From Endothia cerciana (lineage: Eukaryota; Ascomycota; Sordariomycetes; Diaporthales; Cryphonectriaceae): a DNA stretch of 64,000 nt. The notes below the pieces were generated by a model. The model saw only the letters and a list, made by a program, of their open reading frames with translations. It was not told the DNA's origin and did not search any database. How positions within the stretch are numbered: position 1 is the stretch's first letter; each line of letters opens with the position of its first letter. The stretch spans positions 620,001 through 684,000 of the forward strand of contig JALRMH010000008.1 in assembly GCA_026119935.1 (NCBI GenBank), given 5' to 3'. This document shows positions 53,396 to 64,000 of this stretch, one piece after another. The translations under genes and the position numbers were made by a program.

Positions 53396-55004
53396 TGACT
53401 GAGGAGAGAAGACCACTTACCAGGAGACCTACCTTACCTGCCTTGAGAGAAGGAAGAAGGAAAGAAAGGCCAATTTGAAGCACAACGAGGAGATGGGCCG
53501 CATACTTATATATGTTAATTCGCGCGACTCGGGCTTGCACGAATGTGGGTTAGAATTACGACACCGCGGGGACCGTAGTCATAGCGCCGGCCTCATAGCT
53601 TCATGATGTTACACTAGGGCTGCCTCGCGTCGAAATGCGATCCCAACATTGGAGAGCGCTGCCGCACGAACATCTAGTAGAACGATCATGGTGATCCGAG
53701 CAGTGTGATGATTCTCTATTTCTTACCCTTGCCTCGCGGGAAATTACTACACGTCATACTTCAGTGTGATGAAGAAGAACGCCAACTTGTAAACCCACTT
53801 ATTGGCCCATGGAGGACCAAATGCTTGTCTGTCTCGGTAATACTTGGGAACCTCGAACGACACCGTTGGGAAATTGATGACACGTATGTGTTCGTCGAAC
53901 GCTAGTCGCTGAAATAATACGAAATCTAGTACGCGGTAGACTTGGCCATACAAATGCCAATTCGGTCAGTATTCAGGCGAGCACATAGCTTAAATATCTG
54001 AGAAGACGTACGAGGTGTATATAATCATTGGTCCTACGTGACAGCCTGAGCTTCTCCCGCAACACTTTCGTTATGCGATTATATTCATTTATGGTACTTA
54101 ATGATCAATCCCGCCGGCTAGTAATTCTATTTCTTTATGGAACTTGCATATATGGGACGACTATGGTGGGCAACCCCTCTTCATTTCCGAAATAACAATC
54201 GTGGTAAGAATCTGTTCGTACCATTGGGCTTCAAGAGAGAGCCAGAACTCGGCGATCGGGTTGTTGAGTCTAAAGACCGTGAGATGACTCAAGTGTAGAA
54301 CGGAAAGCCACTAAGCCTTGTTAGTTCGGGACGCCATAATTTTGCTCTGCGGGAGACTGTTGCACCAATCATGATCATGAAACATAGACAACACAGGAGA
54401 AGATAGAGACAGAACAAGACATTTTGGGCTAATACTAAGAATGTGGATTTCTCTTGGTCTCTTCGTTCACAAGCTCACTTGTAGGAAGGCAGGAGAACAA
54501 TCCGGAAACTAGCGCTGCTGAGATTGGGTCGATGTCACCCCAAGAGCCTTGAAGAATTGATGAACATAAAGATATGGGGACGCAGCATGACCATAGAGTT
54601 GTGTTTTGAACATTATAGGTATGACTATTAGTATACTTCTGGTGATACGTGCATTGCTAAGATCAAGTGCAGATGACTAAGCGATAATCCGCTAGAACTG
54701 TTGACTTAACTATGTGTTTGATATCAAACTACCAAACCCTGCATGAGATACCGGACTGTCCCTACCGAATCCACAATCACAACACAAAGCTATCATAGTT
54801 TATGTGTCATTGCTTTTCTGATGACATGGCAAAGACAGCAGCTCCTTTGGAGTCACAAGTTGCAGGGATAACCCTGCATGCTCCACTTGCTGGTATTCAT
54901 AAGAGTGGTCGTAGTGTTAGTCGCTTACTCTCTCCCTCTCTCTCCCCTACGAGTCACCACCAGAGACTTAACAATGACCAGAGAGTGCTGATAGGTCCTT
55001 CGCC
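53396..55004. other. Intergenic, no supported gene
   Basis: Moderately AT-rich, only short frames. The last 100 bases before 55005 (CTCTCCCTCTCTCTCCCC) are the probable leader of the decarboxylase gene. Confidence 0.5.
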
Positions 55005-56607
55005 ATGTCCGAGGCAAACCAGAGCCGGCAATCAGATGGGGCCTTTCTCCGCGGATCGTACGATAAGCTTCGGCAGACCGTCGACGCTCGGTTGCAAGAA
55101 GATCGGGTCTTGCCCAAGCTAGTCGACTACGAACGGGCGAGACGGAGTCTTCTCGAGGGTTTTCCGCGTGTTCAAGGCATAGGGCGTGAGGCTACATTGG
55201 ATCACCTTCTCAACGACGTGGTACCTGGCCTCAACGGCCAGAATCTCTCTGGACGATACTATGGATTCATCACCGGCTCCAGTCTCCCGATCGCCGAGGC
55301 CGCCGACAACATCGTGTCATCACTCGACCAGAACGTCCAGGTTCACCTACCGGGGCAAAACATCTCCACAGAGGTCGAGAATGCCGCCTTGGAGATGCTG
55401 ATTGACTTACTCCGCCTTGGCCCGCCTCAAAGGTGGCCCGGGCGGACCGTCACGACCGGCGCTACGGCAAGCAACATCCTTGGCCTGGCCTGCGGGAGGG
55501 AAGCGCTCATACGAAGGCGAAACCCCGAGGCTCAAGGGGTCTCGGAGCTGGGCCTCCTGGCCGCTTGTCGAGAAGCGGACATCCGTGATATCCAGATCCT
55601 GACGAGCATGGGTCACAGCTCGCTATCCAAGGCAGCGAGCATCGTGGGCCTGGGACGTTCAGCCGTCAAGGAGCTGCGGTTTAGCGAGGAAGAGCCATGG
55701 AGGCTGGACTTGGATGTCGTGGAGCAGGAGCTGCAGAGGGAGGGCGTGGCGTCTATCATTGCCGTCAGCGCCGGAGAGGTGAACACTGGACGCTTCGCCA
55801 CCCGTGGTCAAGAGGACATGGTGAGGCTTAGGGAGTTGGCGGACAAGTACAAAGCGTGGATACATGTTGATGGTGGTATGTCGTAATCACTCCTCTCACC
55901 CGAGTGCAAGGCGCAAGAGAGCTGACAGACACCACGCAGCATTCGGCCTCCTTGCCAGGATACTTCCGCAGGGAGAACCTCAGTATCTCCGTCAGGTCAC
56001 CAGCGTCGAGGGTCTCGAGCTTGCCGACAGCATCACAGGAGACGGACACAAATTGTTCAATGTGCCTTATGACGCAGGCTTCTTCTTCTGCCGCGATGCT
56101 ACTATTCAAAACCAGGTTCTTCAGAACCCCAACGCCGCGTACCTGACATCGTCCCCGTCGTCAGCTCATCAGGAAATCCAAAGTCCCCTGAACGTAGGCC
56201 TAGAAAACTCGCGCAGGTTTCGCGCCCTCCCACTCTACGCCGTCCTGCGCAGCGAGGGAGAGAACGGCGTGCGGCGGATGACCTGCCGGATGGTTGACCT
56301 GGGCAGGAAGGTCGCAGCATTCATTCAGGACCATCCGCACTACGAGCTGCTCCCCCACGATGCCGGGCTGGAAGAGACGTGGATGATCGTCCTGTTCCGG
56401 GATCGAAGGGCCGAATACAATAGCGTGTTGACGGAGAGGATCAACGAGACGCGCAAGTTGTATGTCAGTGGGACCAGCTGGGTGGGGCAGAAGGCTACAA
56501 GGATTGCTGTAAGCAGCTGGCGGGTCAATGTTGAGAAAGATGTCCCTATTGTGATGGAGGTGCTGGACAAGGTGTCCCGGACTTCACCCAATGGGCGTAT
56601 TCAATAG
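55005..56607 (+). CDS. PLP-dependent group II decarboxylase
   Basis: Two exons, 55005-55875 and 55940-56607, with a 64-nt intron (GTATGT...CGCAG) that joins HVDG to AFG; 512 residues, the usual length for the family. The PLP site is complete: the ring-stacking block in the TGATASN region (about 155), HVDGAFG with the pyridine-N Asp (about 289), and the Schiff-base Lys in DGHKLFN (about 327). GRYYGFITGS near the N-terminus is shared with fungal relatives. Members of this fold class decarboxylate aromatic amino acids, glutamate or diaminobutyrate to the amine. The substrate cannot be read from the sequence, and some fungal homologues act as aldehyde synthases instead. Cytosolic, no signal peptide. 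A GNAT acetyltransferase follows 630 bases downstream on the same strand. Confidence 0.92.
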
Positions 56608-57238
56608 CAGACACATTCCAACCGCAATTGTATCAAGACATTGCAATCTGAGTATGTTGATCCAGACTTCGTCTCATCAATGTCGGAATGTGCTGTTTGT
56701 TTATGTGATTGTCTCGGTAACAACAATATGCATTACGAATAGGAGGATTTAGTTGCATATTTGTGGAGAATGTTAAATATAGGGACGGGTTGAATTCTGT
56801 TACCGGAAATCCGCAATTCCTTATCTCCATGCCAGCGGGTAGTTCACCTATCTTAAAGTGGTGCCAAAGAAAAAGAAAGAAAAAAGGGAAAATTAAGAAT
56901 GGACGATGGGATGACGAGGTACTACGCTGTAGCGGCCGAGAGGATTTTGCTCAGTGCCATAGAGAGCCTCGGCAGTGGTGGAGTTCTTTAGCATGCTTGA
57001 GTCGCCGACAGTTAAGCCTCTGGAGAGCTGCCTCCCTCCTGCGTTTTGGAATTACTCATCGAGACTGACGCACTGCGCAGACGCGCAAGTCTCTGTACAT
57101 ACAAGTATGACACCACAACCTTATTTCGAACAAGAGCCTGCCAAGTCAACTTGAACAACAATTACCTCGACGACTAGTCTCTTTTATCGTATCTAGATTG
57201 CGACGAAGCAGGCTGTCCTTGAGCTAACGCGAGTCACT
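56608..57238. other. Intergenic between decarboxylase and GNAT
   Basis: 3' flank of the decarboxylase and promoter of the GNAT gene. A purine run (AAAGAAAAAGAAAGAAAAAAGGG) is at 56868-56890. No gene. Confidence 0.5.
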
Positions 57239-57799
57239 ATGAGCGACCTATCATTCCGCAAAGCTACACCATCCGACGTGCCATCGTTACTGAAGCTCGT
57301 CCAGTCTGCATATCGCGGCGAGTCCAGTCGGGAAGGATGGACGACCGAGGCTGATCTTGTGGTGGACGACCGGATCGATGAAGTGGGACTGCTCGCCAAG
57401 ATCAACCAGCCTCATGGGCAAGTCTTGATTACTTTTGCGCCTTCCTCGTCCAACGGGCCTGAGCCTTTGGCATGCTGCGAAATCACACCCGTCGGGGATT
57501 CCAGCGAATCAACGACGCTTGGTCTCTTCGCTGTCAGCCCGAAATTGCAGAACGGGGGAATTGGCCGGAAAGTCCTTGCGGAGGCAGAAAGATGTGCGAG
57601 GGACAAGATGGGGATCAAGACAATGGAAATGAACGTTGTCTGGACGAGGGATGAATTACTTGCATGGTATGAAAGGAGAGGCTATAGGACGGTTGAAGGA
57701 GAGACGCGTCCTTTCCCATATGATCACCTACCAAACGGAAAGGCTGGGGCATTAAGACACGATCTGTATTTTAAAGTCTTGAGGAAGGAACTGATTTGA
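57239..57799 (+). CDS. GNAT-family N-acetyltransferase
   Basis: A single exon of 186 residues, a normal length for a stand-alone GNAT. It starts SDLSFRKATPSDVPSLLKLV, the usual beta1-alpha1 opening. LGLFAVSPKLQNGGIGRKVL (about 100-120) holds the Q-x-x-G-x-G acetyl-CoA pyrophosphate loop, and MEMNVVWTRDELLAWYERRGY is the C-terminal block with the conserved WYERRGY. Acetyl group transfer to an amine is expected, but substrate specificity is not visible. It may act on small molecules, as stand-alone fungal GNATs of this size often do. It lies 630 bases after the decarboxylase on the same strand. Confidence 0.9.
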   Translation: MSDLSFRKATPSDVPSLLKLVQSAYRGESSREGWTTEADLVVDDRIDEVGLLAKINQPHGQVLITFAPSSSNGPEPLACCEITPVGDSSESTTLGLFAVSPKLQNGGIGRKVLAEAERCARDKMGIKTMEMNVVWTRDELLAWYERRGYRTVEGETRPFPYDHLPNGKAGALRHDLYFKVLRKELI

Positions 57800-57938
57800 G
57801 AGTATCCCCCTCCCCAAGGAAACGCCCATCTTCCATGGTTCCCGATACGTTCGTGCCACACAGAAGCACGTGGGAGATTAATGCGATTTTCTTTGAAATT
57901 CTCGCTTGTTCATGCTGCCTTCACAAGCATAGGGAAGG

Positions 57939-58133
57939 TCAGTACTTGAATGTACAGGTAATGACGATGGTCCACCCCGATGTGCTCTCCCACAATCCCA
58001 TATCGACTGTGCGGTCGAGAGGACACGGGAGGTCCCTGGGGTCTGAACTTGAATTTGTAGTGTAAGGCGGGGGAGGCTCAGAAGACTGGTGAACACCTCC
58101 AGACGCGTTATTGGATCTTTCGTGTTGCGACAT
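57939..58133 (-). CDS. Short hypothetical protein with a PPPPY motif
   Basis: A 64-codon frame on the minus strand, Ser/Asn-rich with PPPPYTTN, a PPxY WW-domain ligand type. It may be the first exon of a longer gene; no convincing continuation was found. It could equally be chance. Confidence 0.25.
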   Translation of the reverse strand: MSQHERSNNASGGVHQSSEPPPPYTTNSSSDPRDLPCPLDRTVDMGLWESTSGWTIVITCTFKY

Positions 58134-59734
58134 TATGCTCGAAGTTCACTGTGGACTGTGGGATAGACTGTGTTGCAAAGACCAAGGTAATACGAGATGC
58201 AACATACAGCTCCAGCAAGGGCTAGCCTAGCCTAGCAGCAATCAAATATTCATAACCTCGAGACGCGGTCCTACACGGTGTGACTAGTCCAGAGCAGAGA
58301 GCAGCACAAGATCAACAAGAGCTAATAGCTTAGTGTACAGGCGTCATAGTAACAAGCTCTGTGGTCAGGTTAGGGATGTTACCGATCGGCTAGTTACAGA
58401 CGCCGTCGAGACGGACAGGCCGAAACTAATCTAGTTATGGTACATTCGAACTTCTCTTGGGAGCTTCTGAACCTAGCATACGCCCCATGAGGCTGATCAA
58501 TTCCTTGAGCATCGCACTTCTTACGACGCCGCGGACGGGCTTGCAGGAGTGGCTGTGTAACCAACGTAATCGGGCGGCAGTGCGAGCTACCTCGAGACAG
58601 GCAGGATCCAAATGCCTCAGAAGACCCAATAAACAATGATATCAGCATGGAGTATGGAATAATTATCATACAGTCCAAACGCTTGTTTGACAGATTCCGT
58701 CACACCGGGCTAGAAGGAAAAGGTCAAGATGAAGCAAAGAAATCTAGAAGCGATTTGATTTTCGCCCTCAATACGAGGTATAAGACATACTTAATGAGTT
58801 CCAACCCCACAGTAATTACTCGTTCTGAAGCGCGGTATTTACAAGTTGAGCAAACCAGATGTGATTACGGTTTATGCGGCCTGGTTGGTCGACCTTCCGG
58901 GCGCCATCAACAGGAGCTGCTTAATGACGCCTATTTGAGGGGACCTGATCTTCGAACAAGGTAATTTATGTACTGACTACACGGCCTGTATCTGATGACT
59001 GTAGGTTTGCGGTCTCTCAAGAGCTTGGTACTAGCATGGCTCATCGCACCATCGGGTAGGAACAGTAGCTTGCTCATCCACGAAGCGCACTTACAGAGCC
59101 AAGCGCTTGCTTTTCTGCGAGCCTCTTTTAGTACTGAGCTGAGTTGTGTGTCTACACGCCATGAGATTTCTAAGATCAAGCTAATGTAAAAGCGTAGCGC
59201 TACGGTCCAACCGAATAGCCTACGGATCGCTGGGAGCTTGTATTGAAGCCGCAGCGCCATGTAGTATCCACCTTAGCAGGGGAAAGAGAGTCAGCCTTAG
59301 CGGGAGCATCACATTGTGGATCATTAATGTGATGAAATAAAATACTTGGCAGAAAGCCACGCAAAGAGGCTGTGCAATACAAGCACGTCTTCCTATGATT
59401 TTCAAAGACTGCTGAGTATCAGACTTTCTAAGACTCCTGCCTGATTTTCACATGCAACAGTTGAGTTGGTACCAGGGTACTTGCAGGTAACTTTTGGCCT
59501 GGTGACCAAAGCCCTTTCTTAGGTCGACATAGTGGGTAAGATCTGTTTCGCACCCCTTAGAAACGTTTGAGAAACCCACAAACTATAATATGCTGAACTT
59601 GCTCCCTCTCTCTCTTTCTGAGCTTGAAAGAGACAACTCGAGGTTCAAAAAAGAGTCTCTTTCTGGACATCGAGTAACTTTATCTCTCCATCTAGGTCCA
59701 ATATCCCGACACTATCTCATACTGGATCAACATC
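58134..59734. other. Intergenic, no supported gene
   Basis: Short frames only. The right end (CTCCCTCTCTCTCTTTCTGAG near 59602-59622) is the CT-rich leader or promoter of the flotillin gene. Confidence 0.5.
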
Positions 59735-61785
59735 ATGCCTATCCTCTACAAGGTGTCCGCACCAGATGAGTACCTCGCCATTACTGGCGTGGGAATCGAT
59801 CTCGTCAGAATCTGCAAGTCGTCCTTGGTATGGCCTTTTCAGAGATACATTCGCTTTAGGTGAGAGAGGGATTGCATTTAAGAGTTTATCTCTAGCTGCT
59901 CTATTATTATTCTAACACTCTGCGTCTGTCTTCTAGCGTACAACCTCATGAATATGCTATCAACCTCCAGGCAATGACGAAGGAAAAGTTGCAATTCCTC
60001 CTTCCGGTCGTGTTCACAGTCGGGCCCGACGTAAATGCCAGGGGAACGAACTCATCGGGCCCCCAACAAACGCAGAGACAGGTTGGGGGTCATGCTCAGG
60101 AGGACCGTGGCGATTCTCTAATGAAGTACGCGATGTTATTGACCGATAACAGCTCAAGGAAGTCAAACTTGGGCACCACCCAGTTCCTGGGCAACATCGT
60201 CAAGGGTATCATCGAAGGCGAGATTCGTGTGCTCGTATCATCCATGACCATGAAAGAAATCTTCACGGAGCGTGAGGAGTTCAGTGCGTGCATCCCCACT
60301 GGTATCTCCTGCTATGCTTCTTTGTATCTAAGAATGGGCTATGTATAATTACAGTCAACTGAATAAGCAACTACAAAACGCAGAGCGCAGGATCTTCCGC
60401 AACATCCAGAGCGAGCTTGATCAGTTCGGCCTGAAGATCTACAACGCGAACGTCAAGGAGCTGCGAGATGCCCCCGAGAGCAACTACTTCGAGTCGCTGG
60501 CACGCAAAGCCCACGAGGGCGCGACCAACCAGGCACGCATCGACGTGGCCGAGGCACAGCTGCGCGGAAATGTCGGCGAGGCGAAGCGCATCGGCGAGCA
60601 GGAGCGGGAAATTGCCAAGATCAACGCCGAGACGGCCGTCCAGAAGGCGGAGCGGGATAGCGAGAGGGCTGCCGCAGAGGCCAACCTGACCACCCGCAAG
60701 ACCGTCTTCAGCCGGAACGTCGACATCGCCAGGATCGAGGCCAGCCGCGCCACCGAGTCCAAGGACGAGGAGCTCAAGCGTGACGTCCAGGTCAAGCATG
60801 CCGCTGCCGAGATGGAGCGTCTTCGTGCCCACGATGTCGTCAAGGCAACCATCGCCCGTGAGGCCAAGCAGCAAGCCGCCGATGCGAAGGCGTATGAGGT
60901 CCAAGTCGACGCCAAGGCGAACGCCGACGCCCGCATGTATGAGGTGCAGGCGGAGACCAAGGCGGCCAATCAGTTTACGGATTCCGAGGCGTATAACACG
61001 CAGAAGAGCGCTGATGCGAAGGCGTATGAGGTTCAGATCGAAGCCAAGGCAGGCGCCGACGCTCGCGCGTACAAGCTGCGAGAAGAGGCTAAGGCCGGCC
61101 TCGAGGCGGCCAACCAGTCTGCAGAAGCGGAGGCGTACAAGGCGCGGAGGGAAGCAGATGCTTCCAACTATGCGTCCAACAAGGATGCCGACGCTGGTGC
61201 GTATAAGGTGCAGGCAGAAGCTAAGGCCGGCTTCGAGGTGGCCCACCAGTCCGCGGATGCCGATGCGTACAAGATACGGACCGGCGCTGAAGCCTCCAGA
61301 TATGCATCCATCAAGAATGCCGAAGCGCAGTTGCAGATCCAGCTCAAGGAGGCTGAGGGTATGACCGCGATGGCTGGCGCGTACCGCGAGATGACTCAGG
61401 CCTTCGGTGGGCATATTGGTCTTCTGCAGTTCATGATGATCAAGGAGGGTACCTACATCAAGATGGCTCATGCCAATGCCAACGCCATCCGAGGACTGCA
61501 GCCCAAGGTCTGCGTGTGGAATACTGGAGCTCAAGCTGGCGAAGGCGGCTCGTCTAGTAGTACTGACACTATGCGTAGTAAGCTTCGTAATGAAAATACA
61601 CTTTCCCTTCGACGATGTCGATACTAACCGCCTTCTCAGATATCTATCAGATGCTGCCTCCGCTCATGACGACGATTAACGAGCAGACTGGAATCACTCT
61701 CCCCGAGTGGCAGTTTGGTCGGATGCGCAGACAAGTGGCAGAGGTCGAGAAGGACGAGCAGAACTCGAAGCTGAACGGCAAATAA
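59735..61785 (+). CDS. Flotillin-family (SPFH/band 7) membrane scaffold protein
   Basis: Exons 59735-59859, 59937-60283, 60384-61577 and 61640-61785; introns 77, 100 and 62 nt, all phases close; 603 residues. The N-terminal SPFH domain (about 1-190) shows YLAITGVGIDLVRI, INLQAMTKEKLQF, IVKGIIEGEIRVLVSSMTMKEIF and IQSELDQFGLKIYNANVKEL, the hallmark of flotillins. A long helical rod with EAKRIGEQEREIAKINAETAVQKAERDSE follows. The segment at about 322-476 is built from degenerate AYxxQ/ADAxAY repeats rich in Ala, Lys and Tyr. The C-terminus returns to the family with IYQMLPPLMTTINEQTGI. Flotillins coat the cytoplasmic face of sterol-rich plasma-membrane domains; in Aspergillus a flotillin marks hyphal tip domains. 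Fungal flotillins are usually somewhat shorter (roughly 430-520 residues, from general knowledge), the surplus here being in the repeat rod. Confidence 0.92.
60880..61340 (+). repeat. Imperfect coding repeats in the flotillin rod
   Basis: GCGTA(T/C)(G/A)AGGT(C/T/G)CA-type units (encoding AYEVQ, AYKVQ, AYKLR, AYKAR, AYKIR) recur about eight times at intervals of roughly 45-70 bases. They alternate with AKAG/AKANADA and ANQ-S/AHQSA segments. Confidence 0.75.
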
Positions 61786-63838
61786 ACAAGGCCGGAATCT
61801 TGTGAGACCAGGGAAAGTCCTAGCCTCAATAAAAGTCCGGCCTGACTTGATGGAGAAGGGTGGGAGCAGATTGACTTTCGGTGGAGTTCAGTTAACTTGA
61901 CTTTGCTATGTGGCGCTCGTGGGACTGAAGTAATACCTTAGGTAGCTGGTGACCATTGGGTGCAATACTCCTACACTCGTTTAAGAAACGATTGGCCGCT
62001 AGATGAGCCATCAGAGCGGGCCAGCTCGCAAAATAGAATGGTCAGTTCGGTTCGACGGATTCGATGGGCGAGACAGACCATTTGATGGGAAGGGCCTCGA
62101 GTTGGCGGAAGAATTGACCCGTGTTTCCCTATGGCCATTTGGAAAACTTGAATCGAGATGTTCTGCAATTATATGATAAACGGAGAGATCACCATGGTTG
62201 AAGAACGTGGTCTGATGAAGTTCGTGGTGTGACTGCACGATCATCATGCAGCGGCAGAGGGCAGTGAACATACCGTCGTTCTCGCATGGTACACACAGCC
62301 TCGTCTCAAGAGGTATTGAAAAAAAAAAAAAACAACGTCTCCCATGTCGAAACGGAGTGCGAGGAACTCCGTGAGCGGTGGGTTGCGTACTGCGAGCAAG
62401 GGGGTACGCAAACAAGAGCTCAAACGGCGAGAGCGCGAGTGGCGCGAGGCTCGTAGAAAGGAGGTGGCCGAGACCCACTCGTGAGAGGCTGGTACGAGGT
62501 ATCAGCAGAAGATGACCGATGCTGCCGTGCGAAGGAAGACGCAACAGGATGAAAACGTTGTGAAAGAGACCATCCAGTGCTGGTTCGAGGAGGAGCAGGA
62601 TGCCTAAGCTCTGAACTTAATTTAAAACTTCTTGATATTTCGCTCGGAGCCGCACGGTTGCGGATCAAGGAGCAGGGTATGCCGTACAAGAAGCTAAGCT
62701 GTCCATTTGCCTGCGGGCAGCCCACAGCAGGCAAGTCGTTTGTATGTCTAACCCGCGGCATCGGGGGTTCGAGGGACGGCTTGAGCCTAGCAGGAAGATG
62801 ATGGGCTCCATAGAGGAGCTGCTGCGGACAATCTGTCGGAAGGAGCTAGGAAATGCAGATCAGCCTGAGCACCCCAAAACGCCATCTACCAGCGTCTCCA
62901 TTGCTTCTGACCACGGTATCCGGCCAAGTATGATTTGGTGGACTTACCTTGAATCCCTGAATGTCTGGGGCCAGAGGGGAAAGGGAGGAGTCGACCACCC
63001 TGGTGGAAGAGAGAAGCTAGCTATACTGCTAGGCGGTGATGGACTAGAAGTGCACCTAGGCAAACGTATCCTCGGTACTAATGAGACATGCTCACCATCT
63101 TGCAACAAAGACCAAAATGGATGAAGCACATCTGCTACATCAAGGAGACAAGCGAGGAGACGAAGAGCTTCTTCTCTTCACTGATAGCCCAATTTAGATG
63201 AATACGTCTGGCGCCAGAGGTCATGAGCATGAAATTGAGCATAAATATTAGTACAAGCACAGGCACGCCAGGGCTGCTTGGCTGCTTAACTTCGATGGTC
63301 TGATCACTTTTGCCATTGACCATCACAGCCTGATGTCAGGATAGAACCACTATAAATCACATCCGGCGGCTTTCTTGCTGTGACAACATTCCTGTACCAA
63401 GCACATCCTCACAAGCACAGCTGCCAGTCCGCTCCTCCTTCCGTCGACAATATGAACTTCTCTTGTCGGAATACGGTCACCAGCTGGAGCACCGAGCCAA
63501 CTCTTCCCCACTGGCTAATGCAACATTTCAGCAGAACGGCACGACCGCCGCCGTTGTCAACCAACCGTCTCGGATTCATTTGCGACACTGTTAACAGAAC
63601 AGCTAGGTCTTCGTTGTGCCATCGCAACGACCACGTCCGGGACGAACGAGTCTGGCCCTCATCACGAGTCAAACTCGCGTCGAACTATCACTCGCCTGCA
63701 CTCGAACAGTTGCCCCCCCGCCCCCCCCTCGTCTTCGAGTCTTTCAGCAGTTCTGCAGGGCCAAGGACCTGTCCACCTCCTTGACTCGTCTAGCGACACT
63801 GGCACCTTTACCCTCCGGACGCCCGTGTCATATTCAAA
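61786..63838. other. Intergenic, one possible decayed small gene
   Basis: Apart from the candidate at 62344-62607, frames (for example 62744-63124) lack recognisable motifs. The last 450 bases are C/T-rich and are the likely promoter and leader of the gene that starts at 63839. Confidence 0.45.
62344..62607 (+). pseudogene. Small basic coding-like frame with one internal TGA
   Basis: From ATG 62344 to TAA 62605 there are 87 codons with a single TGA at 62482. The product is highly charged and helical (RKQELKRREREWREARRKE before, QQKMTDAAVRRK after), and the character is the same on both sides of the stop. CGA-to-TGA would explain it. Function unknown; chance cannot be excluded. Confidence 0.3.
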
Positions 63839-63940
63839 ATGCCAGCCGAGAAGACCCTCGCCGAGGACCCTGAGCTGGTCAAGATCTCCACTGGAGTCAC
63901 CAAGTACATCAACACGTCCATCTTCATGACGCGTGTCGCA
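63839..63940 (+). CDS. First exon of an unidentified gene, cut by the right edge
   Basis: ATG at 63839 after a leader ending TCAAA, a good start context. Thirty-four codons (KTLAEDPELVKISTGVTKY, INTSIFMTRVA) run to a donor GTACGG at 63941; the next bases are CT-rich, as in a fungal intron. The peptide is strongly protein-like, but I cannot place it in a family from so short a piece. The gene continues beyond the window. Confidence 0.6.
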
Positions 63941-64000
63941 GTACGGTGTCCCTCCCCTCCCCCACTCCCAGACCGACCCCCTCCTAAGTCCTCGGCCCTG

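Noticed and set aside
60371..61534. Minus-strand frame of 387 codons opposite the flotillin.
   Set aside because: It mirrors the Ala/Lys/Glu repeat of the flotillin coding strand and has no independent support.
62755..62790. GGTTCGA near 62766 as a possible tRNA T loop.
   Set aside because: No complementary T stem or acceptor stem flanks it.

Overview
The window reads as nuclear DNA of a filamentous ascomycete (Pezizomycotina, most likely Sordariomycetes). The genes are GC-rich and are split by short GT...AG introns of 55-250 nt. The repertoire (PalA/Rim20 BRO1 protein, fungal flotillin, SYLF/Ysc84-like protein, ascomycete-type laccase, CYP monooxygenase) is typical of moulds. Retroelements are peppered with C-to-T and G-to-A changes, as expected from repeat-induced point mutation (RIP). 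The species cannot be fixed from the sequence.

Layout: 1.26-4.28 kb, a Pro-rich bromodomain protein resembling the BRD8/Bdc1 subunit of NuA4. 5.08-5.86 kb, a broken unrecognised gene. 8.0-9.5 kb (minus), a Ser/Thr-rich single-pass membrane protein. 14.1-16.2 kb, a five-exon secreted laccase. 16.2-25.5 kb, a long stretch with no convincing gene and many homopolymer tracts. 25.5-27.2 kb, a type II membrane Fringe-like glycosyltransferase. 29.7-31.6 kb (minus), a SYLF-domain protein. 32.5-34.5 kb (minus), a four-exon cytochrome P450. 37.1-39.8 kb, palA/RIM20.

The interval from about 41 to 53 kb is a transposon graveyard. It holds a degenerate plus-strand coding stretch and a minus-strand Tad-like LINE interrupted by a 215-bp solo LTR with a 5-bp target duplication. 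Beside these lies a plus-strand L1/Tx1-like LINE whose reverse transcriptase is split exactly at the catalytic box by a 435-bp insertion. A roughly 95-bp-period minisatellite follows at 52.8-53.4 kb.

55.0-56.6 kb carries a PLP-dependent group II decarboxylase and 57.2-57.8 kb a GNAT acetyltransferase. 59.7-61.8 kb carries a four-exon flotillin with an unusually long Ala/Lys/Tyr-rich repeat rod, and the right edge cuts into the first exon of an unidentified gene.

No gene cluster with a single purpose is evident. Most genes are independent housekeeping, cell-surface or secreted functions. The possible functional neighbours are the decarboxylase and acetyltransferase. All exon boundaries are read by eye from splice consensus, reading phase and family resemblance; no transcript data or searches were available.
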